DNA of 64,000 bases from Paramuribaculum sp905193485 (lineage in GTDB: Bacteria; Bacteroidota; Bacteroidia; Bacteroidales; Muribaculaceae), in the NCBI GenBank assembly GCA_902472485.1, contig CABROH010000002.1, positions 18,184-82,183 on the forward strand, in the 5' to 3' direction. Below are positions 27,813 to 36,433 of the stretch, in pieces. Under the pieces are notes generated by a model that was not told the origin of the DNA, did no database searches, and saw nothing but the letters and a program-made list of their open reading frames with translations. How positions within the stretch are numbered: position 1 is the stretch's first letter; every line of letters starts with the position of its first letter. A program made the position numbers and the translations under genes.

Positions 27813-28571
27813 TTAAAGGTAAAACGCCATACCGAATTGGATGGAGAAAAGATTGATCTTAAAATTGGCGTGCTTGCTGTTGCGATGTGCCACCTGCACC
27901 TGATTTGTCACTGATCGCGTGTGCGTGTAGCCAAACCCGAGCACCCCGACATTGACCTCTATGGCCGAATAGTTGTTGAGAAACATTATGAAGCCCGGGG
28001 TGAGCCCGATATTGAGCGAGAAGTTTTTTTCGTAGGTTCCTTCAAGATGACGGTTGGCCTCAGTGCCACCGGTGAAATTGGAGAGTTTGGCCTGACCGCC
28101 GCCAAGCGTCAGCTGCATCTCATTAAACAGTCCGAAACGGCGGTTGTCGCCAAACGATATATAGTTTCGAAATGCCGCGGTAGCGAAATAATTTGACTGG
28201 ATCGTATTCACATGGTCGGCATCGAATGTCGTTTCAGAGTCGAGAATAAGACTACCGGCATCAAGTCCCGCCTTACTGCGTTCATAACCGAACTTCAGAC
28301 CGACGGCCATGTTATCCTTGAATGTATAAAGCGCCATTGGCGTCACCTTGAATGAATAGGTGTCGCCATTCACTTTTTCAAAAACGAAAAACTGATAATT
28401 GTCCTGACTGCTTTGGGAGTATCCGACACTGACTCCCGTTATCCACTGTCCCTTGGGAATGAATGACACTTGTTGCAGATCACGCTTAAAATGCTCCTGA
28501 GCCATCGCGACGGGAGAAGCAGCGGCAACCGCAAGTGACAAAAGCGCCATTAATCTCGAAATTTTACTCAT
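27813..28571 (-). CDS. outer-membrane beta-barrel protein, paralogue A
   Basis: 252 residues: signal peptide cut after VAMA (about residue 24), then an 8-10-strand barrel ending in FKINLFSIQFGMAFYL. Blocks matching its downstream paralogue are FIPKGQWITG, FKDNMAVGLKFGYE, FRNYISFG and FNEMQLTLGGG, so the pair arose by duplication. It lacks the extra N-terminal linker of paralogue B. It is the second gene of the cluster, 53 bp after the DUF4493 gene. The function is unknown; similar small porin-like barrels are widespread in Bacteroidales. Confidence 0.75.
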   Translation of the reverse strand: MSKISRLMALLSLAVAAASPVAMAQEHFKRDLQQVSFIPKGQWITGVSVGYSQSSQDNYQFFVFEKVNGDTYSFKVTPMALYTFKDNMAVGLKFGYERSKAGLDAGSLILDSETTFDADHVNTIQSNYFATAAFRNYISFGDNRRFGLFNEMQLTLGGGQAKLSNFTGGTEANRHLEGTYEKNFSLNIGLTPGFIMFLNNYSAIEVNVGVLGFGYTHTRSVTNQVQVAHRNSKHANFKINLFSIQFGMAFYL

Positions 28572-28624
28572 GTTGTTATGCTAAGTGATGTTGTGATATG
28601 CGTTTATTGTTATATCGATTTGCG

Positions 28625-31177
28625 TCAATACGAGAAAGTCAGGTCGTCAATTTGCAAGCTTCCGCCGAGCGAAGTCGACGTCACGGGATCGGAAAACGTA
28701 ACAATCGCAGCAGATTCCTCTGCTATCGACCCGACATGAATCGATGAAGAAAGCATTATTTTAAGCTTCGTTGGCTTGAGCCCGAAATGGCTGTAAGACA
28801 ACGGAATGCTAAACGCCGTGTAACCGGTAGCCACCGACAGCTGACCGACTCCGCGCGACACGACTACATCCGAACCATCGCGTTGTGCCAGCAACTCAAC
28901 GACCACGAGTCCTTTGTCGCTCTGGTCACTGACGCACGGCAAATATCGGTAATAGCCGTTAAGCGATGTCGGACGCGATGAAAACGATACACCTTCAACA
29001 TAAACCTCCTGCCCTGTCGCCGGATCGAATCCGTATTCGCCAAGAAAAACTTTTCCGGCCGCCCGATGGGCTATATCGGGTATATTGAGGCTATATGATG
29101 TATACGGCTGACCTGTCTGACGATAATCAGCGATAGCAGAGCCGTCAAGATCCCATGATGTGCTTACGACCGAAACCGCATAGGCACCGGCCGATGCATC
29201 AGTGATTGAAAAAACCGAAGGCTGCATATACCATGTGTTATGATTGGTCGCCTGTTGGCAAAACGTCTTGGCATTCGTATTAGCCCATTGCTTTGGCACG
29301 AAATAATCGTAGGATGCATAGTTCTGGCAATTGAATATGTCGACGATATTTTGAGAATATCTACCTCCGGCCGGCAGATTCTTATATTTCACTCCGTCGC
29401 GGACATCCTCGAAGCTGCCGTTCGGAACCGCCAGACATCTTTCAGTTTCTATATTGACGGACGGACAAAACTGCGACTGCTCCGTGGGATTCTCGTATAA
29501 AGTAGCCGACAGCGAATATCGTGTATGTTCATTAAGACCACCAAGCAGGATAATTCCGTTTTCCGGATCACGACGCATAAGCACCTGCTTCTGACCATCG
29601 ACATATATATTGGCCATCGATGTGATCGTTTCGATCATACCGGTTTCGGCAGCAGATATTCTTACAGCAGCATAGCGGGCAAATGGATCGGCATCGATGG
29701 TAAATTCAGGCGAAACAAACCGGATAGTGGAGCGCACACGCTCATCTCCGCAATAAATAAGCCGCACATCGGCCGAAGACACGGCCATCGACGGCACACG
29801 AAAACGCACCGTCCACTCACCTTCATGTCCGTCAATCGGATCAACAGCCAATATTTCCGCCTTCTGCCATCCTGTTCCGGTCTTAACCTCCACACCGATA
29901 TTTTCGGCGACATCATCACCGCGTGCAATGATGTGCATCTGGCCGATATTCAAGCCCAAAAGAATATCCGATACGGAAATCACAGAAAGACCGGCTTCAC
30001 GCACATCGACATCGAGTGACAACGGACCCGACATCTTTCCCAGAACGCTGACAGCCGAAACATAAAACGCGTCGACAGGATCATCGACACGGAGATTTGG
30101 CAAAACATCAGTGAGATCAACCGTCATATGGCCGGTTGACGACTCGTCGATTTTAAGCCCGAGCGACTGCATAAGCATGGTCGTTTCGCTATCGGCCGAC
30201 GCGAGATCGATCTCCTCAGGCCAGCCACGCGATAAAAGCGACCGAGCCTTTGTGGTCAATATCACCCTACCGCCGCCACATCCTTCTATCTCGAAAACGA
30301 CCGGCGTGGAAGGACGGTCGCCTTCGGTAATCACGACAGGCGCCGATTCTTCGAATCCCGACACGGAAATTTTCGGAGCCTCGGCCGAAAGGAATGTCCG
30401 GGTAAGCGTTATGACTCTATCATCGGCGGATATCCGGTCATCGAAGGAAACGGTGATACGTGGATCGCCATTTTGCGCGACATCGCATGCGATGTCAACC
30501 TCATAAAGCCTTCCAGCAAGGGCGTTGCTGACCGTCGCGGCAAGAAACTCGGCATGCGACCCGTCATTTGTAGTCACATCAAGAAACAACGACACCGCGC
30601 CGGGATTGACGAAAGCCGTGCGCGTTTCATTCTCGGGATAAACGACATATCTGCCACCGGCCGAATGAATCGTAGCACTTATATCCCGAATGGTATTTCC
30701 CGGACGATCCTCGAAATCAATCACGAATCCGGTATTGGACGGATTGCATTCAATCTCAACGTTTTTCGTCGTACCACCCTCAAGATTAACAGAACATGAG
30801 CCATAGAAATACGGACAGTCAAAACCTTCCTTGTCGGGCGAGCCACTGAACGCCTCGACGAGATATGCGCCGGGGCGAAACGGTTCATCCACCGGATATT
30901 CGGTCAGCGACGGCCAGGTGTTTGAGAAGCGGCCGTCGGCACTTTTTATTGTCAGACCTATATCTGATTGTGTAGGCAGCTGCGTGAAAACACCTGTATT
31001 GACTGGACCCGTTACTGTTTCTATCATCGGATTCACCGTCACTACGGGTATAATGCGGCATGACCCGAAACGTTCTTCGACCGTATCATAGGAGCATGAT
31101 GCGGAAAGCGCCACAATAGAAGCCGCAAGAGCGACCGCTAATAGAGAATATATTGGTTTGCAAAATCTTATACCCAT
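28625..31177 (-). CDS. DUF4493-domain surface lipoprotein
   Basis: An 850-residue lipoprotein with lipobox ending at Cys28 (ALSASC). The N-terminal DUF4493 domain (about residues 40-260) carries the family hallmarks GAYLVEAFSGSPDKEGFDCPYF and the NVEIECNPSNTGFVIDF block. Beta-rich repeats follow. The last 270 residues (from VPNGSFEDVRDG) resemble a PCMD-type module, ending LQIDDLTFSY much as the PCMD protein ends LYIESYELIYDY. It is the first gene of the four-gene minus-strand cluster and the largest, probably the main surface-exposed product. No enzyme motif is visible; adhesion or glycan binding is speculative. Confidence 0.85.
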   Translation of the reverse strand: MGIRFCKPIYSLLAVALAASIVALSASCSYDTVEERFGSCRIIPVVTVNPMIETVTGPVNTGVFTQLPTQSDIGLTIKSADGRFSNTWPSLTEYPVDEPFRPGAYLVEAFSGSPDKEGFDCPYFYGSCSVNLEGGTTKNVEIECNPSNTGFVIDFEDRPGNTIRDISATIHSAGGRYVVYPENETRTAFVNPGAVSLFLDVTTNDGSHAEFLAATVSNALAGRLYEVDIACDVAQNGDPRITVSFDDRISADDRVITLTRTFLSAEAPKISVSGFEESAPVVITEGDRPSTPVVFEIEGCGGGRVILTTKARSLLSRGWPEEIDLASADSETTMLMQSLGLKIDESSTGHMTVDLTDVLPNLRVDDPVDAFYVSAVSVLGKMSGPLSLDVDVREAGLSVISVSDILLGLNIGQMHIIARGDDVAENIGVEVKTGTGWQKAEILAVDPIDGHEGEWTVRFRVPSMAVSSADVRLIYCGDERVRSTIRFVSPEFTIDADPFARYAAVRISAAETGMIETITSMANIYVDGQKQVLMRRDPENGIILLGGLNEHTRYSLSATLYENPTEQSQFCPSVNIETERCLAVPNGSFEDVRDGVKYKNLPAGGRYSQNIVDIFNCQNYASYDYFVPKQWANTNAKTFCQQATNHNTWYMQPSVFSITDASAGAYAVSVVSTSWDLDGSAIADYRQTGQPYTSYSLNIPDIAHRAAGKVFLGEYGFDPATGQEVYVEGVSFSSRPTSLNGYYRYLPCVSDQSDKGLVVVELLAQRDGSDVVVSRGVGQLSVATGYTAFSIPLSYSHFGLKPTKLKIMLSSSIHVGSIAEESAAIVTFSDPVTSTSLGGSLQIDDLTFSY

Positions 31178-31249
31178 TGCATTTATGCCGTGGCGGATTT
31201 ATCCACGGCGAGTGGTCACATCATCAGAGTGACAACATTAAATTTTGTG

Positions 31250-31257
31250 TAAAGTTA
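31250..31257 (-). promoter_or_regulatory. possible -7 box of the DUF4493 cluster
   Basis: TAACTTTA on the minus strand differs from TAnnTTTG only at the last base. It lies 72 bp before the DUF4493 start, in the 210-bp divergent region shared with the DUF4923 gene. No -33 element is evident, so this is a weak call. Confidence 0.3.
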
Positions 31258-31354
31258 GCGTTTTTTGGCATAATAATAACGACACCCTGCTTAAAATTAG
31301 TTAATCAACCTCAACTCTACGCCCACCATTAATCGACATAATAAGTTTTTGTGT

Positions 31355-31362
31355 TAACTTTG
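31355..31362 (+). promoter_or_regulatory. -7 box of the DUF4923 gene
   Basis: TAACTTTG fits TAnnTTTG exactly and lies 25 bp before the start codon at 31388. A TTTTTG stretch is directly upstream, but the standard -33 spacing is not met. Confidence 0.5.
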
Positions 31363-31387
31363 GCGACAACAACAACCCGCAACCGGC

Positions 31388-32038
31388 ATGAAAAGAATAG
31401 TAACACTTATATTTTACGTTGCAATCGCAACATCTTCCGTCGTTTCAGCTTTTGATCTCAAAGATGCACTAAAAGGGCTCGGAAAAGACGTTGACACAAA
31501 GATCGAAGGGCTGTCAGGCGTGTTAGCCGACGTCCTTGCAACCGACAAAATCGACATTGCATCAATTTGCGGCACATGGAACTACAAAGAGCCGGCGGGG
31601 GGGTTCAAGAGGGGGAATCTGTTGAAAAAAGCAGGCGGTGCGACGGCAGCTTCCGCCATTACCGAAAAGCTGATTCCCATCTATAAGCTGTCGGGAATCG
31701 ACAAACTGTCACTCGCCATCGATAACGCCGGAGATTTCCAGATGAAAGTGCGGAGTGTTACCCTCAAAGGTATAATCGAGCCCGTTGCCGACAAAAGCAG
31801 TCTGTCGAATTTCACCTTTAAATTTCAAGCTGCGGGCAAAAGCCTCGGCACAGTCAACGCTTACATCGTAAAAAGCATTGACGGCTCCATGAAACTCACA
31901 TTCGATATCACCAAACTCGTGGAAATAATCGGAAAAGCGAGCAAAGTGATCGGCAACAGCACCCTCAAGACTCTGTCAGGAGTCCTTTCGAGCTACGATG
32001 GCCTTTGCGCCGGGTTCGAACTATCAAAACAAAAATAA
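31388..32038 (+). CDS. DUF4923-family secreted protein
   Basis: 216 residues with a signal peptide (VVSA, cut about residue 20). It belongs to DUF4923, a lipocalin-like family of unknown function common in Bacteroidales, usually recognised by GTWxYxxPAVAF...NLLKKAGGAAAA. Here the block reads GTWNYKEPAGGFKRGNLLKKAGG: residues 71-72 and 75-76 are Gly-Gly and Arg-Gly where relatives usually have small hydrophobic and Ser/acidic residues. The underlying DNA has a G7 run at 31597-31603 and a G5 run at 31611-31615, so a base-calling artefact is possible. The gene is divergent from the DUF4493 cluster. Confidence 0.85.
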   Translation: MKRIVTLIFYVAIATSSVVSAFDLKDALKGLGKDVDTKIEGLSGVLADVLATDKIDIASICGTWNYKEPAGGFKRGNLLKKAGGATAASAITEKLIPIYKLSGIDKLSLAIDNAGDFQMKVRSVTLKGIIEPVADKSSLSNFTFKFQAAGKSLGTVNAYIVKSIDGSMKLTFDITKLVEIIGKASKVIGNSTLKTLSGVLSSYDGLCAGFELSKQK

Positions 32039-32055
32039 ATCTTTTTCACATCACC

Positions 32056-32954
32056 GTGATAGGCAACGAAAATCCGGCATTTGGATCTGAAGACAAACCT
32101 GCTGACGCACATTACGCCGCTTCGGGTTTTAGGCCGGTTTCTGCTTCAATTGTGACATTTCACACCGATGATGACGAATTGTGCAGATGCCTCGGCTCAT
32201 TATCATCGTCATGTTTCGATCATATCACGGTCATAGACAATTCGTCAAGCATAAAAACTCGGCTTCTGTGCGAGCAATGGCCGGGCGTGACATATGTGCC
32301 ATCCGAAAACATCGGATATGGAGCGGCACATAACATAGCCCTGCGCGACAGTATCACCGACGGACATCTTTATCATCTCGTGCTGAACCCCGACATAAGA
32401 TTCAACGGATGCGAATTCAAAAGACTGATCGAATATATGGATTCGCATCCGGATACCGGCTCCCTACCGCCGCTGCACCCTCACAGCCGATGATCATAAA
32501 CCCTGACGGCACACAGCAATACACGGTCAGGCTCATCCCCACGCCTTTTGACCTCATACTGCGCCGCTTCTTACCCAAAGCGCTGATGCGGAATCGCAGA
32601 AGCCGCTACGAGCTCCGCCACATGGATCATTCGCAACCATTTAACGCACCAAACCATCAGGGCAGCTTCATGCTGCTCAGATGCGAGGCATTGCGCGATG
32701 TCGGACTTTTTGATGAACGTTTTTTCATGTATCCCGAAGATATCGACCTCACACGCCGCATTCACGAACGGTGGAAAACGATGTATGTACCGGCATTGCG
32801 GGTGATTCACGATCACAGAGCCGAATCATACCGCAGCATGCGCATGCTGCGCATCCACGCCATCAACATGATTCGATATTTCAACAAATGGGGCTGGTTT
32901 TTCGACCGCTCACGCAAGCGGATCAATAAAGAACTTATCCGACGACGCCTTTAG
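32056..32954 (+). pseudogene. family 2 glycosyltransferase (rhamnosyltransferase-like), frameshifted
   Basis: Two overlapping frames together make one GT2 enzyme. The first (from GTG 32056, or TTG 32005, to the stop at 32491-32493) holds the nucleotide-binding half: SASIVTFHTDDDELCRCL, VIDNSSS, ENIGYGAAHNIAL and LVLNPDI. The second frame, open to 32954, continues from about PMIINPDGTQQYTVR with the acceptor half: FMLLRCEALRDVGLFDERFF and the YPEDIDLTRRI motif. The break is at about 32460-32485, in an unusually C-rich stretch (17 C in 30 nt at 32461-32490). It is either a real inactivating indel or an assembly error. Intact relatives act in O-antigen or capsule synthesis. Confidence 0.8.
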
Positions 32955-32975
32955 ACCGGATATAGCGAAGTAAAA

Positions 32976-33011
32976 GCGCCGCATCAAAGCCCGAAAGCTT
33001 TGATGCGGCGC
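32976..33011. terminator. strong bidirectional terminator hairpin
   Basis: Perfect 15-bp arms (32976-32990 and 32997-33011) surround a 6-nt loop. The hairpin sits between the convergent glycosyltransferase and lipoprotein genes. A TTTT follows on the minus strand (plus AAAA at 32972-32975). This is a classic intrinsic terminator serving at least the minus-strand gene. Confidence 0.8.
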
Positions 33012-33052
33012 CATTATTCAGGGGAAGCACGGCATGAATCCGTGCCGTTGGA

Positions 33053-33523
33053 TTACTCAAATTTGTGCGCCACCGGCAGGTGGGATGAATCTCCGCCGGG
33101 CTGCGGTATCTCCGATGCATCAGCGACAACGGCAATCTTCACTTGCGTGACAGCCGTAGCCAATGTCGCGCCCTCCTCCGCGATACCCATATTGGCAGTG
33201 AGCGTATAGGTGCCGGGGGTCAGATCATCTGTAGGAATTTTCACCCCGTATGGCGCGATGAAAGTCGTATATATCGGTGCGCCGTTAAGCCAATAGTTTA
33301 CCGGACCGACACAAGTGGCCACATGGTTCGGCCGGGTCGGAGTTACCGTGATGCCCTCGACAATCAACGTATCGGGTTGAGCCACATATACCGTTCCGTT
33401 GCTGACGGTAGCATTGGAGAACTCGAAACTGATGTCGACCTGAGGAAGATTGTCATCATCGTCGCATGCCGCCATACCCATAAGCAACGGCAACGAACAC
33501 AGTAAGATAAATAATTTTTTCAT
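33053..33523 (-). CDS. small predicted surface lipoprotein
   Basis: A 156-residue protein with a lipoprotein signal peptide ending at Cys20 (LMGMAAC), followed directly by DDDD. Acidic residues right after the lipidated Cys fit the lipoprotein export signal that sends Bacteroidota lipoproteins to the cell surface. The remainder is a beta-rich, Ig-like domain (VDISFEFSNATVSNGTVYVAQPDTLIVEGITVTP...GTYTLTANMGIAEEGATLA) plus a disordered tail. I do not recognise a named family. It lies downstream of clpB on the same strand after 60 bp and ends at the strong hairpin at 32976-33011. Confidence 0.75.
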   Translation of the reverse strand: MKKLFILLCSLPLLMGMAACDDDDNLPQVDISFEFSNATVSNGTVYVAQPDTLIVEGITVTPTRPNHVATCVGPVNYWLNGAPIYTTFIAPYGVKIPTDDLTPGTYTLTANMGIAEEGATLATAVTQVKIAVVADASEIPQPGGDSSHLPVAHKFE

Positions 33524-33583
33524 AGTGTGTAAAGAATATTACAAAGGTTTCTGAATATAGATGGATTATGCTATGCTCTCTTT

Positions 33584-36175
33584 TCAGTTACGGAATGTGA
33601 GCTGATCATCTTTGACATCAATCACAATAGGATGATCTTTGTCGACTTTCTGGGCAAGGATATCCTTCGACAACCGGCTCAGCACCAAACGGTGAATCGC
33701 ACGCTTGACAGGACGGGCACCGAATTCCGGATCGTAGCCTTCCTCAGCGAGCAAGTGCAAAGCAGCGGGAGTAACCTCAAGAGTAACACCATTGGCAGCA
33801 AGCATTTTCTGAACACTACGGATCTGTAATCCTACGATTTCCTCAATTTCCTTTTCGTTGAGCGGAGTAAACATAATCGTTTCATCGATACGATTAAGGA
33901 ATTCGGGGCGGATTGTCTGTTTGAGCATTTCAAGCACCTCGTTTTTGGTTTTTTCCACCACTTCATCGTGATTTTCCGGAGTCATCTTGGCGAAATTATC
34001 GCGGATCACAGCCGAACCCATGTTTGAGGTCATGATGATGATCGTGTTCTTGAAGTTGACCAAACGGCCTTTATTGTCGGTTAGTCGTCCGTCATCAAGC
34101 ACTTGCAGGAGGATATTGAACACATCGGGATGCGCTTTCTCGATCTCGTCGAACAACACGACGGAATATGGCTTACGCCTTACGGCCTCTGTAAGCTGAC
34201 CGCCTTCGTCATAACCCACGTATCCCGGAGGCGCTCCGACCAGTCGACTGACGGTATGTTTCTCCTGATACTCGCTCATGTCGATTCGCGTCATCATATT
34301 TTCATCGTCGAAAAGATATTCAGCCAATGCCTTAGCCAGCTCCGTCTTGCCGACGCCGGTGGTTCCGAGGAAGATAAACGAACCTATAGGCCGGCGCGGA
34401 TCATTAAGTCCGGCACGGCTGCGACGTACGGCATCGGCAATAGCCCGTATCGCCTCTTCCTGCCCCACAACACGGTTGTGAAGTTCGGCTTCGAGATGGA
34501 GCAGCTTTTCCTTCTCGCTCTGCACCATCTTGTTGACAGGAATACCGGTCCAACGCGAAACGACATCGGCGATATCTTCGGCATCAACCTCTTCTTTGAT
34601 GAGCGCCTTCTCACCCTGCATCATCTTAAGCTGTTCCTGAATCTCAGCATTTTCGCGCTCTTTCTGCTGCACTTTTGAATATCGGATCTCGGCCACACGG
34701 GCATAATCACCTTCACGCTCGGCTCGCTCGGCATCGAAGTTGAGCTGTTCGATATCTATTTTATTCTGTTGAATCTTGTTGATGAGGTCTTTTTCAGCCT
34801 TCCATTTGGCCATGTATTCTTTCTCGTCCTCACGCATTCTGGCAAGATCTTTCTCGATTTCTTTCACCTTTTCCTTGTCGCCCTCGCGCTTTATCGCTTC
34901 CCGCTCGATCTCTTTCTGAGCTATCATGCGGCTGATTTCATCAAGTGCCTGCGGCACGGAATCTATTTCGAGGCGCAACTTGGACGCGGCCTCGTCGACA
35001 AGATCGATGGCTTTGTCGGGAAGGAAACGATCGGTTATATATCGTTCCGACAATTGAACGGCGGCGATGATCGCCTCATCACGAATGCGCACCTTATGGT
35101 GGTTTTCATACCGTTCTTTCAAACCTCGCAATATGGCTATGGCACTCATTTCATCGGGTTCGTTGACCATGACCTTCTGGAAACGGCGTTCGAGAGCCTT
35201 GTCTTTTTCGAAGTATTTCTGGAATTCGTCAAGCGTGGTGGCACCGATGCTGCGCAACTCACCTCGGGCAAGAGCCGGCTTGAGGATATTGGCGGCATCC
35301 ATCGCGCCTTCGCCCTTACCGGCGCCCACAAGAGTGTGGATCTCGTCTATGAAAAGGATTATGTCGCCATCGCTCTGCGTCACTTCGTTGACAATGGCTT
35401 TAAGGCGCTCTTCAAACTCGCCCTTATATTTTGCGCCGGCGACAAGCGCTCCCATATCAAGCGAGAAGATCTGTTTAGACCGCAGATTTTCAGGAACATC
35501 GCCACGCACAATTCGCTGCGCGAGCCCTTCGGCTATAGCCGTCTTTCCCGTACCCGGCTCACCGATCAACATAGGATTATTCTTAGTGCGTCGGCTCAGA
35601 ATCTGAAGCACACGGCGAATTTCATCGTCACGGCCAATCACCGGATCAAGTTTGCCGGTGCGGGCGCGTTCGTTTAGATTAATCGCATATTTTGACAGCG
35701 CGTTGTATGTTTCTTCCGCACTTTGGTCAGTGGCTTTCTTGCCCTTGCGAAGTTCGGCAATGGCGCCCTGCAGTTCGGCAGCGCCCATGCCCGCATCTTT
35801 CATGATTGTCGAGGCTGGCGAGTTCACCTCAAAAAGTGCGAGAAGCAGAGCTTCAAGCGTGACATATTCGTCACCTTGCTTTTTTGCGATATCAAGCGAG
35901 CGCTGAAGCACATCGTTGGAATATCTGCTGAGATATGGATCGCCACCACCCGAAACTTTTGGCAAAGTATCTATTTCGCGGTCGACGGCGGTCGACAGAT
36001 GAGCCATATTTGCACCCACCTTCGCGAAAATAAATTTCACCACTGACTCACCCTCCGAAAGCACACCCTTAAGCAAATGAACCGGTTCTATGGCTTGATT
36101 GCCATTGCCTTTTGCCAGCTCAAACGCCTTCTGCACGGCTTCCTGTGATTTGATTGTGAAATTGTTGAAATTCAT
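33584..36175 (-). CDS. clpB: ATP-dependent disaggregase ClpB
   Basis: An 863-residue Hsp100 ATPase that rescues aggregated proteins together with DnaK. Domains in order: an N-terminal Clp_N pair of repeats (1-150); AAA1 with Walker A GEPGTGKTAIAEG and Walker B LFIDEIH; the ClpB-specific coiled-coil middle domain (about 400-525, with many Lys/Glu and RMREDEKEYMAKWKAEKD); AAA2 with GTTGVGKTELAKALAE, VLFDEIEKAHPD and the sensor region TSNMGS; and the small C-terminal domain. Length and middle domain separate it from ClpA and ClpC. No exact TAnnTTTG box is visible; TTATTTTG (36211-36204) is the nearest match. No CIRCE-type repeat is visible. Confidence 0.97.
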   Translation of the reverse strand: MNFNNFTIKSQEAVQKAFELAKGNGNQAIEPVHLLKGVLSEGESVVKFIFAKVGANMAHLSTAVDREIDTLPKVSGGGDPYLSRYSNDVLQRSLDIAKKQGDEYVTLEALLLALFEVNSPASTIMKDAGMGAAELQGAIAELRKGKKATDQSAEETYNALSKYAINLNERARTGKLDPVIGRDDEIRRVLQILSRRTKNNPMLIGEPGTGKTAIAEGLAQRIVRGDVPENLRSKQIFSLDMGALVAGAKYKGEFEERLKAIVNEVTQSDGDIILFIDEIHTLVGAGKGEGAMDAANILKPALARGELRSIGATTLDEFQKYFEKDKALERRFQKVMVNEPDEMSAIAILRGLKERYENHHKVRIRDEAIIAAVQLSERYITDRFLPDKAIDLVDEAASKLRLEIDSVPQALDEISRMIAQKEIEREAIKREGDKEKVKEIEKDLARMREDEKEYMAKWKAEKDLINKIQQNKIDIEQLNFDAERAEREGDYARVAEIRYSKVQQKERENAEIQEQLKMMQGEKALIKEEVDAEDIADVVSRWTGIPVNKMVQSEKEKLLHLEAELHNRVVGQEEAIRAIADAVRRSRAGLNDPRRPIGSFIFLGTTGVGKTELAKALAEYLFDDENMMTRIDMSEYQEKHTVSRLVGAPPGYVGYDEGGQLTEAVRRKPYSVVLFDEIEKAHPDVFNILLQVLDDGRLTDNKGRLVNFKNTIIIMTSNMGSAVIRDNFAKMTPENHDEVVEKTKNEVLEMLKQTIRPEFLNRIDETIMFTPLNEKEIEEIVGLQIRSVQKMLAANGVTLEVTPAALHLLAEEGYDPEFGARPVKRAIHRLVLSRLSKDILAQKVDKDHPIVIDVKDDQLTFRN

Positions 36176-36296
36176 AATATCTAAAATAAACAGTTATAAT
36201 AATCAAAATAAAACGGTAATGCGCCGGCCTTTTGCCGGACACTCATCATTCTAACAATTCAAGGTTCGTGAATGTTGCGGTCCGCTCATCGACGAA

Positions 36297-36317
36297 ATGC
36301 CGGAAGCGGCATGCCGC
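36297..36317. repeat. overlapping hairpin and palindrome in the clpB/DUF5106 intergenic region
   Basis: ATGCCG (36297-36302) pairs with CGGCAT (36307-36312) around GAAG, and the overlapping 12-mer GCGGCATGCCGC (36306-36317) is a perfect palindrome. They lie in the 258-bp divergent region between clpB and the DUF5106 gene, which otherwise shows only a small GC-rich inverted repeat at about 36223-36238. They may be an operator or leader structure; nothing decides which. Confidence 0.35.
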
Positions 36318-36373
36318 GCGCCCGTTTTAACCATTTTTTTATGTAAAACAGACATATTGTAAATGATTATTGT

Positions 36374-36381
36374 TAATTTTG
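36374..36381 (+). promoter_or_regulatory. -7 box of the DUF5106 gene
   Basis: TAATTTTG fits TAnnTTTG and lies 52 bp before the start codon at 36434. A TTG occurs 14 bp upstream, closer than the usual -33 spacing. Confidence 0.45.
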
Positions 36382-36433
36382 TAAATGCAAATAATGTGCC
36401 AATCATCAAGCACGACATAGAATCGATACCAGC

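Noticed and set aside
29525..30019. 164-residue frame opposite the DUF4493 gene
   Set aside because: Antisense to a continuous lipoprotein frame; no signal or domain.
32005..32055. TTG start of the frameshifted glycosyltransferase
   Set aside because: It would overlap the end of the DUF4923 gene; the GTG at 32056 gives a better boundary, although neither is proven.
34769..35677. 302-residue open frame on the plus strand inside clpB
   Set aside because: It is the antisense shadow of a highly conserved ClpB frame; the translation has no domain and biased composition.
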